From Anaerolineaceae bacterium (GTDB lineage: Bacteria; Chloroflexota; Anaerolineae; Anaerolineales; Villigracilaceae), in contig BQMV01000043.1 in NCBI GenBank assembly GCA_022181005.1, positions 1-8,071 on the forward strand: a stretch of DNA of 8,071 nt, given 5' to 3'. A program made the position numbers and the translations under genes. Positions within the stretch are counted from its first letter, which is position 1. The number at the start of each line of letters is the position of its first letter. A model generated the notes under the pieces. The model searched no databases and had not been told where the DNA came from. It worked only from the letters and a program-made list of their open reading frames with translations. This document shows positions 1-4,000 of this stretch, in pieces.

Positions 1-656
1 ATAATGCCTTTATCATGTAGGTGTTTTCCAAGCTTAACTAAATAAGATTGTTTGATTTGCAATGGGCGTAAGGCGCCATCCCGCAGGATAAAATCGCCCG
101 CTTTTGTATCGGGTAACTCCGCGACTTCCAAAATTAACGAGAACTCGAGTATCTCTTGGCAAAAATCAAGCAGAGTGGAAATGTTCTTGCAAATTTGCTC
201 TTTCTTCCATGGAAAAACTTTTTCTAAGTCGTCTTGCCAAAAATCCAGTAACTTTTTGACAACGGGCATAGATAACAACTCGTCGTACATTACCCCTAAA
301 TGTTCTTCATTGGTTACCAGTATGTTTTCTGGATAGTAAGCCTTACCGAGAATCACGGGATCGTCTTCAGAATTCATCCTTACTTGTTTGCCATGTTGAT
401 AACAAATATATCCCCCAGCATAAATTGCTATAGCCAGTCCGTTGTAAAATTCTTGACTATTGGAGCTTCCATCAATTGCGTAGAAGCGTCTATCTGTATT
501 GTCAATTTCATTGAAGGGAATAATCTCAAATATCTGCGGTGTCTCGATGTTGCCTTCAAACCCAATTGGGTTAATGCCATAATTTTGATTGCTCCGCTTG
601 TTTATTTGGTGAGCGACTGCTTCAATTGCGCTGTCAGGAATTTCTTTCTTTGACAT
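1..656 (-). CDS. nurA: NurA-domain nuclease, N-terminal part (runs off the left edge)
   Basis: An open frame runs from an ATG at 656-654 to the window edge: 218 codons with no stop, so the protein is C-terminally truncated here. Two motifs match the NurA nuclease family. FYAIDGSSNSQEFYNGLA (residues 58-75) carries the first metal-binding Asp, D62, in an 'IDGS' context. FILRDGALRP (189-198) carries a second Asp, D193, in the family's hydrophobic-DG-x-L context. NurA enzymes are Mn-dependent 5'-3' exonuclease/endonucleases that work with the HerA hexameric DNA translocase in end resection, and in bacteria often in phage-defence operons. No HerA gene is visible; a downstream partner would lie left of base 1. 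The start has no clear Shine-Dalgarno sequence. The gene is visibly AT-richer than the core genes (about 40% GC in sampled lines), which suggests acquisition. The reading frame is certain; the family call rests on motifs and is probable. Confidence 0.75.
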   Translation of the reverse strand, partial: MSKKEIPDSAIEAVAHQINKRSNQNYGINPIGFEGNIETPQIFEIIPFNEIDNTDRRFYAIDGSSNSQEFYNGLAIAIYAGGYICYQHGKQVRMNSEDDPVILGKAYYPENILVTNEEHLGVMYDELLSMPVVKKLLDFWQDDLEKVFPWKKEQICKNISTLLDFCQEILEFSLILEVAELPDTKAGDFILRDGALRPLQIKQSYLVKLGKHLHDKGI

Positions 657-703
657 AGTGGTTGTCCCAATTCAGTTGTAACAATGTCGAGTGACTAAAT
701 GCA

Positions 704-712
704 AGTATAGCA
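704..712 (-). promoter_or_regulatory. Extended -10 promoter element upstream of the NurA-type gene
   Basis: Read on the minus strand the bases are TGC-TATACT, an extended -10 (TGN followed by a hexamer matching TATAAT at 5 of 6 positions). Transcription would start near 697, giving a leader of about 40 bases before the ATG at 656. No good -35 hexamer is present at the usual spacing, which extended -10 promoters tolerate. It lies in the 91-bp gap between the antitoxin-like gene and the nuclease gene, so the nuclease may have its own promoter as well as read-through. This is a motif match only. Confidence 0.35.
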
Positions 713-747
713 TATCAAATTTTCCACTAAAACTTGGACTACCCTAT

Positions 748-978
748 CTACTTCTCCCTGTCTATTTCCCTGTATTTTTCTTCCATCAAAGCTTTCAAGA
801 GGCCTTTCCCTTTCAAGGAACCCCTCAACCGTTTGAGCGTAACCTCAATTGACGCGTTTGAACCATCTGATGCGCCAGCCTTGACCTTGCCCTCGTGCTC
901 CTTGAGCCACTCACGGAGTTGAGTCAATTCGTCTGGTGACAGTTTTGCAATTGCTTGTTGAATTTCATCGATGTTCAT
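748..978 (-). CDS. Small antitoxin-like protein, no adjacent toxin
   Basis: A 76-residue protein, with AGGAG (989-985) placed 6 bases before its ATG. The N-terminal third, MNIDEIQQAIAKLSPDELTQ (residues 1-20) followed by LREWLKEHEGK, resembles the 'LSPEEL-x-x-LR-x-W' helix common in short antitoxin-like proteins. The C-terminal half has LRGSLKGKGLLKALMEEKYR (51-70) and ends in a charged tail, as seen in antitoxins paired with PIN or RelE/ParE toxins. That tail usually wraps the toxin. Here the gap downstream is only 91 bp and leads to the NurA-type gene, and no toxin is encoded upstream on this strand. It is therefore either an orphan antitoxin, a remnant, or a small regulator or immunity partner for the nuclease. 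The last codons and stop (748-775) lie in a CCCTGT-rich stretch like the tandem repeat at 1043-1074. The gene itself is likely real; the role is a guess from pattern. Confidence 0.65.
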   Translation of the reverse strand: MNIDEIQQAIAKLSPDELTQLREWLKEHEGKVKAGASDGSNASIEVTLKRLRGSLKGKGLLKALMEEKYREIDREK

Positions 979-1008
979 CTTAAACTCCTAAACGGAAGAC
1001 ACTCCATT

Positions 1009-1014
1009 ATTTTA
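1009..1014 (-). promoter_or_regulatory. Possible -10 of the antitoxin-like gene
   Basis: On the minus strand this reads TAAAAT, 5 of 6 matches to TATAAT. It would place the transcript start near 1002, about 25 bases before the start codon and ahead of AGGAG at 989-985. No convincing -35 lies 16-18 bases upstream. This is a weak motif match. Confidence 0.25.
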
Positions 1015-1042
1015 CCCACGACTGCGCTTTTCTTGTGTGCTC

Positions 1043-1074
1043 GTTTCCCTGTTTACTTGTTTCCCTGTCTACTT
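1043..1074. repeat. Two tandem copies of a 16-bp unit
   Basis: GTTTCCCTGTTTACTT (1043-1058) is followed directly by the same unit with one change (1059-1074), so 15 of 16 bases match. The core CCCTGT-rich pattern recurs at 752-775, overlapping the 3' end of the antitoxin-like gene. The repeat is non-coding and pyrimidine-rich on the plus strand. It also contains a TTTACT hexamer (1052-1057) placed 17 bp before TATACT (1075-1080), a possible plus-strand promoter towards the tmk fragment. Confidence 0.7.
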
Positions 1075-1080
1075 TATACT
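1052..1080 (+). promoter_or_regulatory. Possible promoter ahead of the tmk 5' fragment
   Basis: TTTACT at 1052-1057 (4 of 6 matches to TTGACA) and TATACT at 1075-1080 (5 of 6 to TATAAT) are separated by 17 bp. Transcription would begin near 1087 and read through the tmk fragment into the DUF433 gene. It may be the ancestral tmk promoter, left behind when the cassette separated it from the intact gene. The -35 falls inside the tandem repeat, so a chance match is possible. Confidence 0.3.
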
Positions 1081-1088
1081 TATCCCAA

Positions 1089-1113
1089 TCTCTAATCTCC
1101 AGTCTCTAATCTC
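1089..1113. repeat. Short direct repeat TCTCTAATCTC in a pyrimidine tract
   Basis: The 11-mer TCTCTAATCTC occurs at 1089-1099 and again at 1103-1113, a 14-bp period. The surrounding stretch 1083-1124 is almost entirely C and T, with scattered A, and ends in six C's before the ATG of the tmk fragment. The opposite strand is nearly all purine. It is non-coding. Confidence 0.65.
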
Positions 1114-1121
1114 TACCTCCC

Positions 1122-1211
1122 CCCATGTTCATCACCCTCGAAGGACCCGTAGGCTCAGGCAAGACCTCGCATATCCTGATTTTGGAGAATGATATAATCG
1201 CTTTTGAGTAA
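1122..1211 (+). pseudogene. Truncated duplicate of the tmk 5' end (28-codon remnant ORF)
   Basis: Bases 1122-1178 match 1880-1936 at 53 of 57 positions, covering the three C's before the ATG and the first 18 codons of tmk. The four differences are one in each of four codons: Glu to Val, Pro to Leu and two silent. Homology may continue weakly to about 1187 with a one-codon gap (TTG-GAG against GTG-GAG), then ends. The remnant frame stays open, MFITLEGPVGSGKTSHI then 11 unrelated residues, and stops at TAA 1209-1211. It keeps a complete P-loop (GPVGSGKT) but nothing else of a kinase, so it cannot be an enzyme. The stop overlaps the AGGAG of the DUF433 gene, so if translated it would act as a leader peptide. 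No Shine-Dalgarno sequence precedes its ATG. Confidence 0.85.
1190..1198 (+). promoter_or_regulatory. Extended -10 promoter of the DUF433/PIN-like cassette
   Basis: TGA-TATAAT is a perfect -10 hexamer with the extended TGN element. Transcription would start near 1205, leaving a leader of about 19 bases that contains AGGAG (1211-1215) before the ATG at 1224. No clear -35 is present. The element sits just after the point where similarity to tmk is lost, so it belongs to the cassette and not to the duplicated tmk sequence. Confidence 0.6.
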
Positions 1212-1215
1212 GGAG
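1211..1215 (+). promoter_or_regulatory. Ribosome binding site of the DUF433 gene, overlapping the remnant stop codon
   Basis: AGGAG lies 8 bases before the ATG at 1224 and supports that start. Its first base is the last base of the TAA that ends the tmk remnant frame (TAAGGAG), a layout that would allow a terminating ribosome to re-initiate on the DUF433 gene. Confidence 0.6.
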
Positions 1216-1223
1216 AAACACAA

Positions 1224-1490
1224 ATGAGCGCGATACCTACCACTCAATTTATGGGACGTTTCATCGTCACCGACCCCGAGATTGCTCACGGCAAGCCAAC
1301 CTTTCGCGGTACGCGTGTACTGGTCGCAGATGTGTTGGAGCAGGTTGCCAGCGGGATGGCTTGGGAAACCATTATTGAAGAATGGAATGACAGTATTACC
1401 AAAGAAGCCATTCAAGAAGCGATCCAACTAGCCAGCCAGGCTTTCATCAAACACGCGGATGAGTTCGTTTTGGAACCGCTCGCCGCATGA
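1224..1490 (+). CDS. DUF433-family antitoxin-like protein
   Basis: An 88-residue protein whose core, DPEIAHGKPTFRGTRVLV (residues 17-34), matches the DUF433 signature 'DP-x-I-x-x-GKP-x-(F/V)-x-GTR'. It continues with VLEQVASGMAWETIIEEW (37-54) and a helical stretch where the family usually has 'lT-x-e-x-i-x-aAl'. DUF433 proteins are short winged-helix or homeodomain-like DNA-binding proteins that commonly precede PIN-like (DUF5615/VapC45-type) toxins and act as their antitoxins and operon repressors. Here the stop (TGA 1488-1490) overlaps the next gene's ATG (1487-1489) as ATGA, the usual translationally coupled layout of such pairs. The start is supported by AGGAG 8 bases upstream and an extended -10 further up. 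Family assignment is strong; antitoxin activity is inferred from the family and context. Confidence 0.85.
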   Translation: MSAIPTTQFMGRFIVTDPEIAHGKPTFRGTRVLVADVLEQVASGMAWETIIEEWNDSITKEAIQEAIQLASQAFIKHADEFVLEPLAA

Positions 1491-1873
1491 ACATCCTAGA
1501 TGAAAATATCTCCAAAAGCCAACGCCAACTTCTCGAAAGTTGGCGTATTTCTATTAAACAGGTTGGTGTCAATGCTGGGCGCAGCGGCATGAAAGATAGC
1601 GAGATCATCCCTTTTCTGCAAGGCTTGCGACGCCCAACGTTCTTCACACGCGATGATGGCTTTTTTAAAGCGACGTTATGTCACACTCGCTACTCCCTGA
1701 TCTACCTCGATGTGGAGAAATCAGAAGCCGCACTCTTCATCCGCCGTCTCCTCAAACATTCCGAATTCAACACGCAAGCCAAACGAATGGGCAATGTTGT
1801 TCGTGTTGCACACACAGGGTTGGCTTGCTGGCGACTTCATGTGCGTGAAGAAATTCATTTCAAGTGGGGATAA
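1487..1873 (+). CDS. PIN-like (DUF5615-type) putative toxin nuclease
   Basis: A 128-residue protein starting NILDENISKSQRQLLESW (residues 2-19). The 'LDEN' opening is the hallmark of DUF5615/PIN-like proteins and carries the first acidic residues, D5 and E6. Further acidic positions fit a PIN-like active site: D37 and E39 in SGMKDSEII, and D56/D57 in FFTRDDGFF, matching the family's 'vTrD-x-dF'. PIN-domain toxins are Mg-dependent RNases that cleave tRNA, rRNA or mRNA and are neutralised by their antitoxin. Start is set by the ATGA overlap with the DUF433 gene, so the pair is one operon. The protein is complete and slightly longer than the roughly 110 residues usual for DUF5615; residues 100-128 (VAHTGLACWRLHVREEIHFK and flanks) form the extra C-terminal part. 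Its TAA (1871-1873) lies 9 bp before the tmk ATG and forms part of a -10-like hexamer. RNase toxicity is inferred, not shown. Confidence 0.8.
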   Translation: MNILDENISKSQRQLLESWRISIKQVGVNAGRSGMKDSEIIPFLQGLRRPTFFTRDDGFFKATLCHTRYSLIYLDVEKSEAALFIRRLLKHSEFNTQAKRMGNVVRVAHTGLACWRLHVREEIHFKWG

Positions 1874-1876
1874 AAT
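1871..1876 (+). promoter_or_regulatory. Possible -10 for a leaderless tmk mRNA
   Basis: TAAAAT (5 of 6 matches to TATAAT) includes the stop codon of the PIN-like gene. It ends 7 bases before the tmk ATG, so transcription would start at or next to the start codon. No Shine-Dalgarno sequence lies between the PIN-like gene and tmk. No -35 is evident. The alternative is that tmk is only read from the cassette's transcript. Confidence 0.35.
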
Positions 1877-1879
1877 AAA

Positions 1880-1936
1880 CCCATGTTCATCACCCTCGAA
1901 GGACCCGAAGGCTCAGGCAAGACATCGCACATCCCG
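1880..1936 (+). repeat. Right copy of the 57-bp direct repeat (5' end of intact tmk)
   Basis: These bases match 1122-1178 at 53 of 57 positions with an offset of 758. The copies bracket the DUF433/PIN-like cassette. This copy is the functional one, because the kinase frame continues from it for 204 residues. The left copy has picked up changes at Glu9 and Pro18. Confidence 0.85.
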
Positions 1937-2497
1937 TATCTCGTGGAGTACCTGCGCGAGAAGGGACATGTCGTATTCCCCACGCGCGAACCAGGCGGCA
2001 CGTCCATTGGCGAGCAGATCCGCGAAGTGATCCACGACCTGAAAAACGTGGAGATGCATCCGCGCGCCGAGACTCTGCTCTACCAAGCCGCGCGCGCTCA
2101 AATTGTGGAGCAGGTCATCAAGCCGCGCCTCGCCGACGGGGAAATTGTCATCTCCGACCGTTACTACGATTCGACGATTGCTTATCAGGGCTACGGGCAT
2201 CAACAAGACTTGGAGCAAGTCCGCGGGTTGGTGAAATACGCCACGGGAGGACTCGTCCCTGATCTGACAATATTGTTAGACGTGGACGTGGAAGAAGGAC
2301 TCAAACGCAAGAAAAAAGATAATGAATGGAATCGGCTAGACGCATACACGGTCGAATTCCATCAACGCGTCCGTGCGGGATACTTGAAACTGGTCGCGGC
2401 TGAACCTAAGCGTTGGGCGACAGTGAACGCGGGGCAGAAGTGGGAGTCTGTGCAAGAGGAATTGAGGCGAGTCGTCTTGAAAAGGCTAACCGCCTGA
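1883..2497 (+). CDS. tmk: Thymidylate kinase (dTMP kinase)
   Basis: Phosphorylates dTMP to dTDP with ATP in the cytoplasm, an essential step of dTTP synthesis. The 204-residue length is normal for the family. Motifs in order: P-loop GPEGSGKT (7-14); TREPGGT (34-40), which binds the dTMP phosphate; the DRY motif in SDRYYDSTIAYQG (91-103); and a basic LID segment KRKKKDNEWNRLD (141-153). Basic residues in the LID with none in the variable part of the P-loop resemble the E. coli-type arrangement. The start at 1883 places the P-loop at the expected depth from the N-terminus. There is no Shine-Dalgarno sequence, and the gene begins 9 bp after the PIN-like stop, so leaderless or coupled translation is likely. 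Its first 57 bp are duplicated at 1122. The common neighbour holB (delta' subunit) is absent; a membrane-protein gene follows instead. Confidence 0.95.
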   Translation: MFITLEGPEGSGKTSHIPYLVEYLREKGHVVFPTREPGGTSIGEQIREVIHDLKNVEMHPRAETLLYQAARAQIVEQVIKPRLADGEIVISDRYYDSTIAYQGYGHQQDLEQVRGLVKYATGGLVPDLTILLDVDVEEGLKRKKKDNEWNRLDAYTVEFHQRVRAGYLKLVAAEPKRWATVNAGQKWESVQEELRRVVLKRLTA

Positions 2498-2596
2498 AAA
2501 ACCCGCAACCATCCTGCAACAAACGGGTTGATTTAACTATGGCATAACGCCAATTAGCGCTATAGTTCAACAAATTAGCATAAGAGGAGTTTGGAT
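2498..2596. other. Intergenic gap with an imperfect hairpin
   Basis: Bases 2535-2540 (AACTAT) and 2562-2567 (ATAGTT) can pair. The stem can extend inward by a G-T and two G-C pairs to 9 bp, around a 15-base loop. No T-run follows, so it is not a typical terminator; an operator or an RNA structure ahead of the membrane-protein gene is possible. A weaker AACCCG/CGGGTT pairing (2500-2505 with 2524-2529) lies just after the tmk stop, also without a T-run. The TATAGT at 2561-2566 could be a -10, but no matching -35 was seen. Confidence 0.35.
2584..2589 (+). promoter_or_regulatory. Ribosome binding site fixing the membrane-protein start
   Basis: GAGGAG ends 7 bases before the ATG at 2597. A TTG at 2591 in the same frame would leave only one base of spacing, so ATG 2597 is the preferred start. 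Confidence 0.7.
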
Positions 2597-3274
2597 ATGG
2601 ACCTCAATGGTTTTACCGCAGTATTGGGCGTATTAGGCGCATATTTTGTGATTCTGATGGTGCTCTCAATGAGCGTAGAAGCGCTGCTCGAACCCATCAC
2701 TCAGTTTCGCGGGCTGCGCAAGCAGGTCAGCCCAGACGATGTGCTGGCGTCGGTGGAAGAGTGGCTGCCCGAAGGTTCGGATGAGATGAAGAAGGTAGTT
2801 GCAATTGAAACCTTTACCGCGCAAACCAGGACGAATTTAGAGGCGTTAAATCAAAGCGTGACCGAGCTGCGCAACAGCGCCGTCAAAGCGCTGACCGAAA
2901 TGGGAATGGAAGCGCAGATCAACACCGTACAAAAAGACATCGCGCTCAAGTTGGTGACTTTGCGCCAAATGTACTTACAAAATGAAAAAAGGCGCATCAC
3001 GACCTTGCGCGTAATTTCCGCCGTCATCGGCGTCATCCTCGCATTCCTTTTAAGAATCAATTCCTTCGAGATTCTCGGCGCGCTTTTCCCCGCCTACGCG
3101 GGCGGCAGTTTGAATACGCCGATCGGACACATCGGCGGAATGCTCATCACAGGACTCGCGACCAGCGCAGGCAGTTCATTCTGGCACGACATGCTCGGAC
3201 GCGTACGCAACCTCAAGAATCTTTCCGGGCAGGCGCAAACCCTCCTCGACAACGTAAGCAAGCCCGTAGGTTAA
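2597..3274 (+). CDS. Conserved membrane protein of unknown function with a coiled-coil-like middle and FWHD motif
   Basis: A 225-residue protein. A first membrane segment lies at about residues 7-30. A charged, helical middle follows (about 44-135, including a polar stretch at 78-130 with coiled-coil character). A second membrane segment is at about 137-153, and a third hydrophobic region (about 178-196) runs into the conserved-looking GLATSAGSSFWHDMLGRV (186-203) and LKNL. I recognise the 'TGL-x-x-S-x-GS-x-FW-x-D-x-L' ending as recurring in uncharacterised bacterial membrane proteins, but I cannot name a family or function. There is no signal peptidase site or catalytic motif. It follows tmk by 99 bp on the same strand and is closed by a strong terminator, so it may share the tmk transcript or be transcribed alone. 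ATG 2597 is chosen over TTG 2591 because of the GAGGAG spacing. Confidence 0.8.
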   Translation: MDLNGFTAVLGVLGAYFVILMVLSMSVEALLEPITQFRGLRKQVSPDDVLASVEEWLPEGSDEMKKVVAIETFTAQTRTNLEALNQSVTELRNSAVKALTEMGMEAQINTVQKDIALKLVTLRQMYLQNEKRRITTLRVISAVIGVILAFLLRINSFEILGALFPAYAGGSLNTPIGHIGGMLITGLATSAGSSFWHDMLGRVRNLKNLSGQAQTLLDNVSKPVG

Positions 3275-3298
3275 ATCTCACGCTTCACCATCAAGATT

Positions 3299-3337
3299 AA
3301 AGCGGCTGTTTTCCGTTCAGGAAAACAGCCGCTTTTT
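3299..3337 (+). terminator. Strong intrinsic terminator
   Basis: A perfect 16-bp inverted repeat (AAAGCGGCTGTTTTCC at 3299-3314 pairing with 3320-3335) encloses a 5-base loop. The right arm ends in a run of five T's (3333-3337). It lies 25 bp after the membrane-protein stop and ends that transcript. The A's at the left end could let it work weakly in reverse. It also insulates gmk, whose promoter lies about 20 bp downstream. Confidence 0.92.
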
Positions 3338-3355
3338 ATATTCATCGCTTGCGTC

Positions 3356-3364
3356 TGGTACAAT
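3356..3364 (+). promoter_or_regulatory. Extended -10 promoter giving a probable leaderless gmk mRNA
   Basis: TGG-TACAAT has the extended TGN element and 5 of 6 matches to TATAAT. It ends 6 bases before the ATG at 3371, so the transcript should begin at or within a base or two of the start codon. No Shine-Dalgarno sequence is present in the gap (TTATTC). The position straight after a strong terminator supports an independent promoter for gmk and the rhomboid gene. Confidence 0.55.
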
Positions 3365-3370
3365 TTATTC

Positions 3371-4000
3371 ATGCTCGCCCCTACCGCATCGGAATTCGAC
3401 GTATACCATCCACAACCGCTTCTCATCGTGATTTCAGGACCTTCCGGAGCGGGAAAAGACACGGTTATGCAGCGTATGCAAGAGCGCGAACTGCCTTTTC
3501 ATTTCGTCGTCACAGCCACCACCCGCCCCATGCGCGCCGGCGAAACGCACGGCAAAGACTACTTTTTCGTCTCGAAAGAAGAGTTTGCGCGCATGATCAG
3601 CGAAGACGAATTGTTCGAACATGCCATCGTATACGGCGATTACAAAGGCATCCCCAAACAACAGGTGCGCGAAGCGCTCGTCAGCGGCAAAGACGTGGTC
3701 ATGCGTCTCGACGTACAGGGCGCGGAGACCGTCCGCAAAATGGCGCCCGATGCGCTGTTGATCTTTATCACCACGCAAAGCGAAGAAGAATTAGTGCATC
3801 GTCTCAAAACGCGAAAAACTGAAACCGTTGATTCGCTCGCCTTGCGTATCGCCACCGCTCGCAAAGAACTCAAGCGCGTGGAAGCGTTCGATTACGTGAT
3901 CGTCAACCGCGATTTCCAACTCGATATTACCGTAGACGCTATCCGCGCGATCATTGTCGCGGAACATCACCGCGTGAAACCCCGCAAAGTAACGTTATGA
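3371..4000 (+). CDS. gmk: Guanylate kinase
   Basis: Phosphorylates GMP and dGMP to the diphosphates with ATP in the cytoplasm. The protein is 209 residues, normal for the family. Motifs: P-loop SGPSGAGKD (22-30); the GMP-binding segment TTRPMRAGE (50-58) with GKDYFFVSKEEF (61-72); YGDYKGIPK (88-96), matching the family's 'Y-x-x-Y-G-x-(P/S)'; VVMRLDVQGAETVR (109-122); and a LID region of about 144-158 with R144, K148 and R158. The P-loop ends in Asp (GKD), where many homologues have Ser, Thr or Gly; I associate this variant with Chloroflexota. Residues 1-16 precede the first strand and make a slightly long N-terminus, but the promoter and the absence of a better start favour ATG 3371. The stop overlaps the rhomboid ATG (ATGA), so the two are translationally coupled. 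Confidence 0.95.
   Translation: MLAPTASEFDVYHPQPLLIVISGPSGAGKDTVMQRMQERELPFHFVVTATTRPMRAGETHGKDYFFVSKEEFARMISEDELFEHAIVYGDYKGIPKQQVREALVSGKDVVMRLDVQGAETVRKMAPDALLIFITTQSEEELVHRLKTRKTETVDSLALRIATARKELKRVEAFDYVIVNRDFQLDITVDAIRAIIVAEHHRVKPRKVTL

Noticed and set aside
52..653. Two plus-strand open frames (94 and 117 codons) opposite the NurA-type gene
   Set aside because: Both lie antisense to a 218-codon frame with clear nuclease motifs. Neither translation resembles a protein family, and they overlap each other.
1043..1113. CRISPR-like array
   Set aside because: Units are 11-16 bp, there are only two copies of each, and there are no unique spacers of normal length.
2591..2599. TTG start for the membrane-protein gene
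   Set aside because: Only one base separates it from GAGGAG; the ATG two codons later has ideal spacing.
3393..3460. Asp at the end of the gmk P-loop as a loss-of-function change
   Set aside because: The Walker Lys is intact, and I recall the GKD form as common in guanylate kinases of Chloroflexota-like bacteria, so it is probably a lineage variant.
3349..3822. 157-codon frame overlapping gmk in another phase
   Set aside because: Arg/His-rich translation inside an unambiguous guanylate kinase gene; it would also start upstream of the likely transcript start.
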